Source of the DNA: an uncultured Terriglobales bacterium
GTDB lineage: Bacteria > Acidobacteriota > Terriglobia > Terriglobales > Acidobacteriaceae
Assembly: GCA_955652395.1 (NCBI GenBank)
Contig: CATPBJ010000058.1
Location: 1-56,371, forward strand
Length of the DNA: 56,371 bases
Direction: 5' to 3'
Shown here in pieces: positions 16,815-24,530 of the stretch. The position numbers were made by a program, and so were the translations under genes. The notes beneath the pieces were generated by a model. The model saw only the letters and a list, made by a program, of their open reading frames with translations, was not told the origin of the DNA and did not search any database. The first letter of the stretch is position 1, and every line of letters begins with the position of its first letter.

Positions 16815-17705
16815 TTACTCGGGCTGGGTCTCCAGGGGATGGGCTGCCTTTTCGAAGAACTCGTTCTGGAGTCTCAGGCTTTGCTGGTCCGCCTTGATGG
16901 CTCGTGTGGCTTTTACGATTCCGTCAATCCAAGCGTTCATTCTGAATTGACCGAATTCATGAGTGGCCAGTGAACCGTCCCCGGAATAGTGATTGGGAAA
17001 GCGTGCGTACCACCAGATTCCGGTATAGACGTTCTCCGGCAGCTTTTGCCGGCCCAGATCGGCCCCGGACTCGCTCCTGGCCCGATCCTGATGCACCAGC
17101 TCGGGATGGGCGATCAGCATCGCGGAGGTCTCAGATTCACCCGCGTGCATGTCGGGACCTGTGCTTTTCGACCTAGGTCCGCCGGGCGGCGTCTCCACCC
17201 GACCCAGAACGTACACCACGTAATCATGGGGTTTCTCCAACTGGCTTTGGGCAAAGAACGGGAGCAAATGCTCATTGCCGCCGTGACCGTTTACGATGAT
17301 GACCTTCTTACAACCGTTGCGCGCCATCTCGTCGGTGGTTTCCTGCAGCAGTTGCAACTGGAGCTCCCGGCTGTAGGCAATGGTGCCGGGCTCGTGCCGG
17401 GCTTCGAAGATCTGCCCAAAGTAATACTCGGGAAAAACCACGGCGTATTCCTGCTCGGCGGCGTGCCAAGCCGCGTAACGCACATCGAGAAGATCTGTTC
17501 CCAGCGGCAGGTGAGGACCGTGCTTTTCCAGAATGCCAAAAGGCAACAGGCAGGTGCCCTGGGACTGCTGAATGGCAGAGCGGAAATCGGCGGCCGTGAG
17601 TTCTTCCCAGTGCACCGATAACTTGACCTGCGCCCAGCCCAACTGGGCGCAGAAAAGAAGCAACCCAACCGCGATCATGACATTGCGAATCACAGCCTTG
17701 CGCAT
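16815..17705 (-). CDS. Creatininase-family amidohydrolase, exported
   Basis: 296 residues from ATG 17705, chosen for its CGGGAG ribosome binding site and because it begins the signal peptide MRKAVIRNVMIAVGLLLFCAQLGWAQ. The creatininase fold shows its metal ligands: Glu and His in GILEKHGPHLPLGTD, the NGHGGNEH loop, and Glu in HAGESETS. Cytosolic creatininases open cyclic amides such as creatinine or act on mycofactocin and riboflavin precursors; this one is predicted periplasmic, so the substrate is uncertain. The gene diverges from a sugar-binding-fold protein. Confidence 0.8.
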   Translation of the reverse strand: MRKAVIRNVMIAVGLLLFCAQLGWAQVKLSVHWEELTAADFRSAIQQSQGTCLLPFGILEKHGPHLPLGTDLLDVRYAAWHAAEQEYAVVFPEYYFGQIFEARHEPGTIAYSRELQLQLLQETTDEMARNGCKKVIIVNGHGGNEHLLPFFAQSQLEKPHDYVVYVLGRVETPPGGPRSKSTGPDMHAGESETSAMLIAHPELVHQDRARSESGADLGRQKLPENVYTGIWWYARFPNHYSGDGSLATHEFGQFRMNAWIDGIVKATRAIKADQQSLRLQNEFFEKAAHPLETQPE

Positions 17706-17815
17706 GGGGATTCTCCCGAGGTTGCCGCATTTTAGCATTGCCCATGGTCACTGTTACTTCAGTCACCATGCACAGGTACTGAGGCCAAGGTATGATTTCT
17801 TGAAACGTGACCTCA

Positions 17816-18748
17816 ATGAAGAAACTAAAATTCCTGGTTTCGCTGACCACGAATGATAACGACTATCAGATCGAGCAAGCCGCGGCAGCAGAGGACGCGG
17901 CGCGGCGTCTGGGCGCGGACGTCCAGATCATCTACGCTGAAAACGATTCGATCACGCAGAGTCAGCAGATTTTGACCGTCATTCAGTCACGATCCGACTC
18001 TCACCCGGACGGAATCATCTTCGAACCCGTGGGTGGGACCGCACTGCCACAGGTAGCCCGGGCTGCAGTAGCAGCGGGCATCAGCTGGGTAGTACTGAAT
18101 CGGACTGTCGATTACATCGCGGAGATCCGCCAGACCCACCGGGTCCCCATTTTTGGCGTCAGTTCCGACCACGAGGAAATCGGCCGCATTCAGGGGCATC
18201 AGTTTGCCGCGCTGCTGCCCAAGGGTGGAACGGTCTTACACATTCAGGGCCCTTCCGAGAGCCTGGCCGCCAAACAGCGCACCACCGGCATGTACGAGAC
18301 CAAGCCGGCCGAGATCCAGGTGAAAGTGATGCGGGCGCAGTGGACCGAGGCCAGTTCCTATCGCGCCGTAAGTTCGTGGTTGCGGTTGTCCACCTCTCAC
18401 CAAACTCGTATCGACCTGATTGCCGGGCAGGATGACGGCATGGCGCTGGGCGCAAGAAAGGCCTTCCAGGAGTTACCTGACAACGCGGCGCGACAACGCT
18501 GGCTCAGCTTGCCCTTCATCGGATGCGACGGGCTTCCCAAGACTGGCCAGGCCTGGGTCAAGCGGGGACTGCTGACCGCGACCATCTTTGCCGGACCCAA
18601 CACCGGTCAGGCGATGGAGATGCTGGTGAAAGCCCTCCAGACCGGGACTATACCGCCAGAAAACACCCTGACCGCACCGCTCTCCATTCCAGCCCTTGAT
18701 GTCTTGGCCGCGACGCAAGCGGAAAAAGCGCGCCTGTTGTCGGTTTAG
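17816..18748 (+). CDS. Periplasmic-binding-protein-like protein without signal peptide
   Basis: 310 residues from ATG 17816; a GTG three codons earlier is possible. The whole chain resembles the type I sugar-binding fold of RbsB/LacI (Peripla_BP_4): MKKLKFLVSLTTNDNDYQIEQAAAAEDAARRLGADVQ, then DGIIFEPVG, and a second lobe with LIAGQDDGMALGARKA. There is no signal peptide and no DNA-binding domain, so it is neither a usual transporter subunit nor a usual regulator. No ABC permease is nearby. It may be a cytosolic sensor or ligand carrier. A cupin gene follows on the same strand after 161 bp. Confidence 0.65.
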   Translation: MKKLKFLVSLTTNDNDYQIEQAAAAEDAARRLGADVQIIYAENDSITQSQQILTVIQSRSDSHPDGIIFEPVGGTALPQVARAAVAAGISWVVLNRTVDYIAEIRQTHRVPIFGVSSDHEEIGRIQGHQFAALLPKGGTVLHIQGPSESLAAKQRTTGMYETKPAEIQVKVMRAQWTEASSYRAVSSWLRLSTSHQTRIDLIAGQDDGMALGARKAFQELPDNAARQRWLSLPFIGCDGLPKTGQAWVKRGLLTATIFAGPNTGQAMEMLVKALQTGTIPPENTLTAPLSIPALDVLAATQAEKARLLSV

Positions 18749-18909
18749 GGATGCGAGCCAGACGCTATCGATACGGATGTACCGCACTCGCGTGCTCCAC
18801 TGACGCACTTCGCTTCTGCGGTTTCCGGGTTCCTTCTGTTGAATTCTTCTCTGCTTCCTCACCGCTTCTCTTGTTAAATTGGTGGTTGTTACATTCCGAA
18901 GGAGAAGCA

Positions 18910-19272
18910 ATGCCCACTCTGGTCGCTCAGCCTACGCGCATCCGCGCAGCAGGCACCAAGCCCAAACTGATCGACGAATTCATTGGCCGCGTCAACACCC
19001 AGACTTCCGGCGTAAGTGTCGCCCACATGCGCAGTCCGCGGGGATGGGAAGAACCCGGGCAGACGCCCGAGTTCGACGAATTCACCATCGTGCTGAAAGG
19101 CAGCCTACGGGTTAAGCACAAGAGCGGCGAAATGGACGTCGCAGCCGGCCAGGCCGTGATCGCCCACCGTGGCGAATGGGTCCGATACTCCACTCCCGCC
19201 GAAGGCGGGGCTGAATATATCGCGGTATGCCTGCCGGCTTTCGCGATGGAAACTGTCCACCGCGACGCATGA
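18910..19272 (+). CDS. Cupin domain protein
   Basis: 120 residues from ATG 18910, preceded by the clear ribosome binding site AAGGAGAAG; a longer open frame upstream lacks one. A single conserved-barrel cupin: EFTIVLKGSLRVKHKSGEMDVAAGQAVIAHRGEWVRYSTP. The first metal motif usually holds two His; here the stretch reads TPEFDEFTIVLKG, so metal binding may be lost or altered. Function in the cell is unknown; enzymes and binding proteins share this fold. It may be co-transcribed with the sugar-binding-fold gene ahead of it. Confidence 0.75.
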   Translation: MPTLVAQPTRIRAAGTKPKLIDEFIGRVNTQTSGVSVAHMRSPRGWEEPGQTPEFDEFTIVLKGSLRVKHKSGEMDVAAGQAVIAHRGEWVRYSTPAEGGAEYIAVCLPAFAMETVHRDA

Positions 19273-19275
19273 ATG

Positions 19276-19292
19276 CTGAGCGGAGTCGAAGG
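19276..19292. repeat. Short REP-like word CTGAGC-GGA-GTCGAAGG
   Basis: It lies directly after the cupin stop codon and is the inverted relative of the word at 12341-12362. The core GAGC...GTCGAAGG is known to me as a scattered intergenic word in several phyla. Two copies do not prove a family here. Confidence 0.4.
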
Positions 19293-19360
19293 ACCCCTAT
19301 CAGTTCCTCAGAAGCATGACCGGGTGGAATCTGATCTCTTAATTGCCATCCAAACGGAAC

Positions 19361-19915
19361 CTAACGCTTCGCAGCGGCTTTCTCCAGCAACTGTTTGATC
19401 AGGTCGAAGCTGACCTGTTTAGGATTTTCGCTCGCGACCGACATGTTCAGGTAGCCGCCCTCGACCAAAAAGCACGACGACGTGAGCAAAGGCTTAGCCA
19501 GTGGCTTGCCGTCGAATCCCTTCGTCATCTTCATGCTCAGGCATCCGACTTCTCCAAAGTCTTTGGTATTGGTTTCAGGGGCTTGTTTTGCGCCGCCTAA
19601 CATCATGCGGGCTCCCATGAGCCCTTGCGGGATCGAGGTCGGCACTCCGTCGGTTCTGGGCGGCGCGCTCTGCAGCTTCACGGCGAGCCCGCCGATGTTC
19701 ACCGTGCAAATCGAAGAATCTCCGTCGAAGCCATGCGGGTTAGTGACCTTGCCGCCGTAACTGGCCTCCAGGTCGGACGTCGGCATGAGCTTGCACGCTT
19801 TCGCGTTCGGACCGTAGGAGGGCGATCCTTGCGCAGCCAGGGAATGCGGTCCGGCAACGAGGGCGAGAGTGGTCACGAGGATCACGGTGGTAGCGGACTT
19901 TTGCAGTCGGGTCAT
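19361..19915 (-). CDS. Secreted protein of unknown function
   Basis: 184 residues from ATG 19915, chosen for the strong AGGAGGGAG ribosome binding site and because it begins a signal peptide ending LALVAGPHSLAAQG. The mature part contains four Cys (KACKLMPTSD, SSICTVN, VGCLSM, TSSCFLV), consistent with two disulfides in the periplasm. The style resembles small DUF3558-like lipoproteins, which also contain a 'C.ll...d' start, but I do not claim the family. The gene ends 88 bp from the cupin gene, which converges on it. Confidence 0.65.
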   Translation of the reverse strand: MTRLQKSATTVILVTTLALVAGPHSLAAQGSPSYGPNAKACKLMPTSDLEASYGGKVTNPHGFDGDSSICTVNIGGLAVKLQSAPPRTDGVPTSIPQGLMGARMMLGGAKQAPETNTKDFGEVGCLSMKMTKGFDGKPLAKPLLTSSCFLVEGGYLNMSVASENPKQVSFDLIKQLLEKAAAKR

Positions 19916-20272
19916 GTTGGATGCTCCCTCCTGGTTAGCTCCCGGATATGCCGAAGTATATGTTTGGGATTGGAGGTGGAGGAAACGATTCTTTGGGTTT
20001 TGCGGCGGACTGGGCGAGGGCATCCACGTAGGCGCGGCGATTTCCCCAAACTTCACGTACATGCCCGCACGCGCCAGGGCACACGCGCGCTTACATTGTC
20101 GAGACATCCGGCGATTCAAAACGTCGTTCAGCGCCCTCGGCGCTAGCGCTGATTGGGATTTTCAATCCAAAGGACCCCTTCTCGATGGGTAATAATGATC
20201 GCCAATGGCGGTTGAACAATACGTGCCGTCTGGACAAGAGAGATCGGGAGATCTCTACGCCTGCTGATACGT
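19916..20272. other. Divergent intergenic region, no gene seen
   Basis: These 357 bases separate the secreted-protein gene from the split transglutaminase gene. They contain a few small palindromes, for example AGCGCC-CTC-GGCGCT and AGATC-GGGA-GATCT, but no recognisable gene or clear promoter. Confidence 0.35.
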
Positions 20273-21077
20273 TTGGGGTATGACATTCAATTCGAGATCC
20301 CGGCAACCGTGGCCATGGTCGGGATGTTGCATGTGCATCCTTCTCGTATCCCGGATCTGTGCGAACCGGACGAGGTGAGCATCAGCCCTGAGGTAAAGGT
20401 GGAAAGCTACATGGATCGCTATGGCAACCGTTGTGCCCGATGGCTGGCACCGGCCGGACCGCTCCGGCTAAGCGGTTCCACTCTGATCGAGGACCGACCC
20501 GGGAACGCCGGACGCGATTGACCCAGATGCGCAAGAGCATGCCGTGAATGAGTTTCTCCGGAGCTGCTTCGGCTATCTGTTGAACAGCCGGTATTGCGAA
20601 GTGGACCGGCTGTCGAATATCGCAGTCGAGCTGTTCGGCCACCTGAAGCTGGGATGGAGCCGCGTGCACGCTATTTGCGGCTGGGTAAACTGGAAAGTGG
20701 CATTCGGTTACCAGCACGCACGCTCGTCGAAGACTGCCCTGGATGTGTTTACGGAGCGGACCGGAGTCTGCCGTGATTTCCAGCATCTGGCGGTCAGGTT
20801 CTGCCGCGCGCTCAACATACCGGCACGCTACGCAACCGGACACCTGGGAGACATAGGTGTGCCACCTGAGCCCACGCCCATGGATTTCAGCGCCTGGTTC
20901 GAGGTCTACTTGCAAAACCGATGGTGGACGTTCGACGCGCGCCATATCCAGCCGCGCATTGGGCGGGTCTTGATGGCGACGGGCCGGGATGCTTCTGACC
21001 TGGCCATTACGACATCATTCGGTATCGCCAATCTGACCGGCTTCTCGGTGGTCACGGAAGAAGTTTCGGCTGTGTGA
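20273..21077 (+). pseudogene. Transglutaminase-like protein, split by a single-base frameshift
   Basis: Two reading frames together make one bacterial transglutaminase-like cysteine peptidase. Frame 1 (20273-20521) gives YDIQFEIPATVAMVGMLHVHPSR through GSTLIEDRPG. Frame 2 (to 21077) gives TPDAIDPDAQEHAV through the nucleophile motif GVCRDFQHLAVRFCRALNIPARY, then PMDFSAWFEVYL and TFDARHIQPRIGR. Removing one G from the GGG at 20501-20503 restores one continuous frame. The position that often holds the catalytic His (DFxAWFE) is Ser here; I am not sure how unusual that is in this subfamily. The apparent start is TTG. It may be a real pseudogene or a base-calling error. Confidence 0.8.
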
Positions 21078-21112
21078 TCGGCTGTCAGCCAGCTGGTACG
21101 CTTTAGTCGCGG

Positions 21113-21176
21113 GCAGGAGTGCCCACTCCAAACGAAAACACTGCCGAGCCCAGCTCGGCCTGGAACGGGGCACAGC
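21113..21176. repeat. Cluster of GC-rich short palindromes (REP-like)
   Basis: Between two convergent genes lie GCCGAGC-CCA-GCTCGGC and ACGGGGC-ACA-GCCCCGT, each a perfect 7-bp stem with a 3-nt loop, preceded by GGGCAGGAGTGCCC. A similar cluster occurs at 29771-29816. The recurring form suggests a REP-like dispersed family that may end transcription from both sides. Confidence 0.6.
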
Positions 21177-21213
21177 CCCGTCCCCACACAAGCACGAACA
21201 GTGTTGACGGATT

Positions 21214-21241
21214 GCTGAGGGCTGATGGCTGAGAGCTGAGC
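21214..21241. repeat. Heptad repeat, site B
   Basis: Four words in tandem: GCTGAGG, GCTGATG, GCTGAGA, GCTGAGC. They lie just beyond the stop of hpf (minus strand, 21247) and share wording with sites E and F. No inverted partner is obvious here. Confidence 0.65.
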
Positions 21242-21246
21242 TAGTT

Positions 21247-21849
21247 TTACGGCGCTTCGATCAGCTCCATTTTTCCGTCGCGGGTGCGATGCAGCACCAT
21301 CACTTTGCCTTTGGGATCGCGGAAGACAAATACGTCGCGGTCGCGGAAGTGCGCTTCTTTTATGGCTTCCTCCAGCGTCATGGGGCGCATGGCGACAGCG
21401 TCCTCGGAGCGGACCAGATGTACTTCGGTGGACTTGGCGACCGCCGGGAATTTGTGTACCACCAGCGAAATCTCGGTCTCTGTGGTCTCCATGAGTCCGA
21501 CCGCAGTCGGGAGACTCTCCTGCTGCGCTGCCTTGCCGTTCCATTTCTTAAGATCGTGGCGTTTCTTGCTGCGCCATCGGGTCTTGTATTTGACCGCCTG
21601 CTTTTCCAGATGGTCGAGCGCCTCGTTGATGGCGGTCTTCATGTCGCCGGCCTGAGCTTCGCCTACCAACGGTCCGTTCCGCGGGCTGATCGTGATTTCT
21701 GCCTTGTGGCGGCGCTTCTCGATGGCGAGAATTACCTTGGTGTCGAATTTATCGCCCAGAATTTTGCGGATTTTAGTCAGGCCGGTTTCGACTGACTTGC
21801 GGATGGTGGGGGTGATTTCGTACTGTCTGCCGGTGAATTCCACGTTCAT
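21247..21849 (-). CDS. hpf: Ribosome hibernation promoting factor, long form
   Basis: 200 residues from ATG 21849, preceded by GGGG spacing; an in-frame Met 8 codons upstream is less likely. The N-terminal 100 residues are the S30AE fold (MNVEFTGRQYEITPTIRKSVE ... HKAEITISPRNG). The C-terminal 60 residues are the S30AE-C dimerisation domain (MTLEEAIKEAHFRDRDVFVFRD). Long HPF alone joins two 70S ribosomes into inactive 100S dimers during starvation. It lies 78 bp after rpoN, the usual order in many bacteria, and is probably part of the lpt-rpoN-hpf unit. Confidence 0.93.
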   Translation of the reverse strand: MNVEFTGRQYEITPTIRKSVETGLTKIRKILGDKFDTKVILAIEKRRHKAEITISPRNGPLVGEAQAGDMKTAINEALDHLEKQAVKYKTRWRSKKRHDLKKWNGKAAQQESLPTAVGLMETTETEISLVVHKFPAVAKSTEVHLVRSEDAVAMRPMTLEEAIKEAHFRDRDVFVFRDPKGKVMVLHRTRDGKMELIEAP

Positions 21850-21927
21850 GAGCGCCCCTTTCTGTCCAGGCACTGCATTTTTGGAACCATGCTTCCCAGC
21901 ACGGCTAAAACCGTGCTCTTCCCGCTT

Positions 21928-23712
21928 CTATTTCTTTACCCTGCGCTGGTGGGTGCTGGGGATGCGCATGTCTTCCCGGTATTTCGCAACCGTGCGGCGC
22001 GTGACCTGGATGCCCTGTGACTGCAGGATGCGAGTGATCTGCTCGTCGGTCAACGGGCGGCTTGGGTCTTCTTCCTCGATAAGCTTTTTGACCCGGCGCT
22101 TGAGGATGAGCAACGACGTGTTGCCGCCCTGCGGGCCGTTCACGCTTTCGCTGAAGAAATAGCGCAATTCGAATACGCCCTGGGGAGTGTGGGCATATTT
22201 GCTGGCAACCGCCCGGCTGACCGTTGAGGGATGCACGCCGATCTCTTCGGCGACCTCTTTGATCATCATCGGTTTGAGCTGGTCGATGCCTTTTTCCAGA
22301 AAATCCTGCTGTCGGGTCACGATGGCATAGCAGACCTTGGTGATGGTTTGCTTGCGCTGTTCAATGTTCTTGATGAGCTGGATGGCGCTTTTGTAGCGCT
22401 CTTTGACGTAGTTACGGGTGTCTTTGTCGTTGGTGTCGCGGGTCAGCAGGCGCTTGTACGCAGGATTCAGGCGCAGCACCGGCACATCGTCTTCATTCAT
22501 CATCACCAGCCACTCATCGCCGTGCTTGATGAATGCTACATCGGGTTCGATCAGGCGGGGCTGGCTCTTGTTGTAACGCAGACCGGGGCGGGGGTCGAGC
22601 GTCCGGATGTAGTCCAAGGCCTCCTGCACCGCTTCCGGCGTTCGGCCAATGGCGCGGGCGATTTCCTTGTACTGCTTGTTCTGCAGGGCCCGCAGATGAT
22701 GGTCGACGACGGCAACCGCATCCGAAAGCACTTGCACGGTGGCCTCACCGTTTCCATTCTTGTGCGTGGCAAGCTGCGCCTGGTGGTAGCGCAATTGATA
22801 GAGCAAACAATCGCGCAGATCGCGGCAGGCGACTCCCGGAGGGTCCATCTGACGCACCAGGTCCAGTGCTTCGTGCAGATCAGCCACGTTGAAGCTGGGC
22901 TGAAAGACAGGCTGTGCCGGCTTTCGCGGAACCACAGGCTCTGCCTGCGGAGCAGGCGGTGGCGCAGGTGCGACAGCTTCGGGAGCGGGCGCAAACGCAG
23001 GGCCGTCGATGCTCGCGGAGGGCTGCAAATTCGGAGTGTCCCGTGTGTCCCACTCGGAAGATAACGCGGCGTCAGTCTCGTCCACCGGCGATTGTGCTTC
23101 TTCCAGGTCTGTGGCCAGACCCAGGGCCGTGGCTTCCTTGACCACATTTTCCGCGATGGTCGCGTCAACTTCCGGAGGAGCGGGCGGAGCAATGCCCAGC
23201 AACTCCTCGTCACTGGCAATGAGGTAGCCGTCTTCGCTCAGGTTGCCAATGATGACTTCGGCGGCCTCGCGTACTTCCGAACGCACCGATAAAGCCCCAA
23301 GCTGCCAGGCCAGGTGGTCAGAGAGAGTAGTGGGCTTGGAGAGAAAATTCTCGAACGACGGCCGCTCAATCTCTTCCATCTCGCTCCGGCTGCGATAGCC
23401 GGGATCGAGATACTCCTGAAAGAACGAGCCGAAATCTATTTCTTCGAACGGATCCTTCTTTTCGGCGGCCGTAACCGTGTTTTCTTCCGGCGCAACCCGT
23501 TCGCGGTCTTCTTCGGCGCGAGCGGCATCATCGAGCAGGGGAACCGAGTCTTCCAACTCTTCGAGCACCGGGTTCTCCACCATCTCGGCGGTAATCATGT
23601 CGCGCAACTCGAGCTTGTTGAGCGCGAGCACGCTGACCATCTGCACCAGGCCGGGGGTGAGAATCTGCCTCTGCGACAGTCTCAAATGCAACTTGGGTTG
23701 AAGAAGAACCAT
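21928..23712 (-). CDS. rpoN: RNA polymerase sigma-54 factor
   Basis: 594 residues, longer than the usual 450-500. Region I is Gln/Leu-rich and binds activators (MVLLQPKLHLRLSQRQILTP). Core-binding region II is followed by the DNA-binding HTH, and the RpoN box RRTVAKYREDM lies near the C-terminus. The excess length is an acidic and Pro/Ala-rich insert at about residues 190-285. Sigma-54 directs ATP-dependent transcription with enhancer-binding activators; none is encoded in this window. The gene lies between lptB and hpf, a widespread arrangement. The 89-bp gap before it is filled by heptad hairpin site C. Confidence 0.95.
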   Translation of the reverse strand: MVLLQPKLHLRLSQRQILTPGLVQMVSVLALNKLELRDMITAEMVENPVLEELEDSVPLLDDAARAEEDRERVAPEENTVTAAEKKDPFEEIDFGSFFQEYLDPGYRSRSEMEEIERPSFENFLSKPTTLSDHLAWQLGALSVRSEVREAAEVIIGNLSEDGYLIASDEELLGIAPPAPPEVDATIAENVVKEATALGLATDLEEAQSPVDETDAALSSEWDTRDTPNLQPSASIDGPAFAPAPEAVAPAPPPAPQAEPVVPRKPAQPVFQPSFNVADLHEALDLVRQMDPPGVACRDLRDCLLYQLRYHQAQLATHKNGNGEATVQVLSDAVAVVDHHLRALQNKQYKEIARAIGRTPEAVQEALDYIRTLDPRPGLRYNKSQPRLIEPDVAFIKHGDEWLVMMNEDDVPVLRLNPAYKRLLTRDTNDKDTRNYVKERYKSAIQLIKNIEQRKQTITKVCYAIVTRQQDFLEKGIDQLKPMMIKEVAEEIGVHPSTVSRAVASKYAHTPQGVFELRYFFSESVNGPQGGNTSLLILKRRVKKLIEEEDPSRPLTDEQITRILQSQGIQVTRRTVAKYREDMRIPSTHQRRVKK

Positions 23713-23714
23713 AG

Positions 23715-23796
23715 GTCGTTGTCAGTCGTCGGTCTTCAGTCGTCAAAAAAGCTGGTCAGCGTTGGGGGGAGACCGACGACTGACGACCGACGACTG
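23715..23796. repeat. Heptad inverted repeat, site C (lptB-rpoN gap)
   Basis: The left arm 23723-23744 is made of GTCAGTC/GTCGGTC/TTCAGTC words. The right arm 23775-23796 matches its complement at 21 of 22 positions. The 30-nt loop includes AAAAAA and a G run. It fills almost the whole gap between two co-oriented genes that are normally co-transcribed. The same words recur at site D, 29 kb away. Confidence 0.85.
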
Positions 23797-23801
23797 TTCT
23801 T

Positions 23802-24530
23802 TCATACCAGCGAAAAGCTCTCACCCAGATACACCTTCCGCACCTGGGGATCGCTGGCCAACTGCTCGGGCATGCCCGAGGCTAAAATCCTTCCACCGTC
23901 AATAATGTATGCCCGGTCCGTGACCGCCAACGTCTCACGGACGTTGTGATCGGTGATCAACACGCCGATTCCGCTGGTCTTCAGATCGCTGATGATCTTC
24001 TGCAGATCGAGTACGGCGATCGGGTCGATCCCGGAAAACGGTTCGTCGAGCAAAATAAATGTGGGACTAATGCACAAAGCGCGGGCAATTTCCACGCGCC
24101 GCCGCTCGCCCCCGGACAGAGCGTATCCACGATTCTGGCGGATGTGCTCCAAACCCAGTTGATCGATCAGTTCTTCCATTTTTTCCCGGCGCTCGTGCCA
24201 GGAGATGGGCTGAGCTTCCAGCACGGCGAGGATGTTTTCCTCAACCGTAAGCTTACGGAAAACCGAAGCTTCCTGAGGGAGGTAGCTGATGCCGTACTGG
24301 CGTGCCCTTAAGTACATCGGCACGTCGGTGATTTCCTCATCGTCGATGAGTACCCGGCCGGTATCGGGCGGGATCAGGCCGACGATCGCGTAGAAGGTCG
24401 TAGTCTTGCCGGCGCCATTAGGTCCAAGTAAACCAACGACTTCGCCCTGCCCCACGCGAATGCTCACCCCATTTACGACCCGTCGACCACGGTAGGATTT
24501 GCCGATTTCGTCTGTGGCCAGGGTACGCAT
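23802..24530 (-). CDS. lptB: LPS export ABC ATPase LptB
   Basis: 242 residues, the normal length. Walker A is [11 protein letters not shown]-loop [17 protein letters not shown], signature [15 protein letters not shown], Walker [14 protein letters not shown], and the His switch is DHNVRETL, a hallmark of LptB. It powers LPS extraction from the inner membrane with LptF/LptG, which are not in this window. Its ATG follows directly on the stop of the lptC-lptA fusion (24530/24531), so the two are surely co-transcribed. Confidence 0.95.
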   Translation of the reverse strand: MRTLATDEIGKSYRGRRVVNGVSIRVGQGEVVGLLGPNGAGKTTTFYAIVGLIPPDTGRVLIDDEEITDVPMYLRARQYGISYLPQEASVFRKLTVEENILAVLEAQPISWHERREKMEELIDQLGLEHIRQNRGYALSGGERRRVEIARALCISPTFILLDEPFSGIDPIAVLDLQKIISDLKTSGIGVLITDHNVRETLAVTDRAYIIDGGRILASGMPEQLASDPQVRKVYLGESFSLV

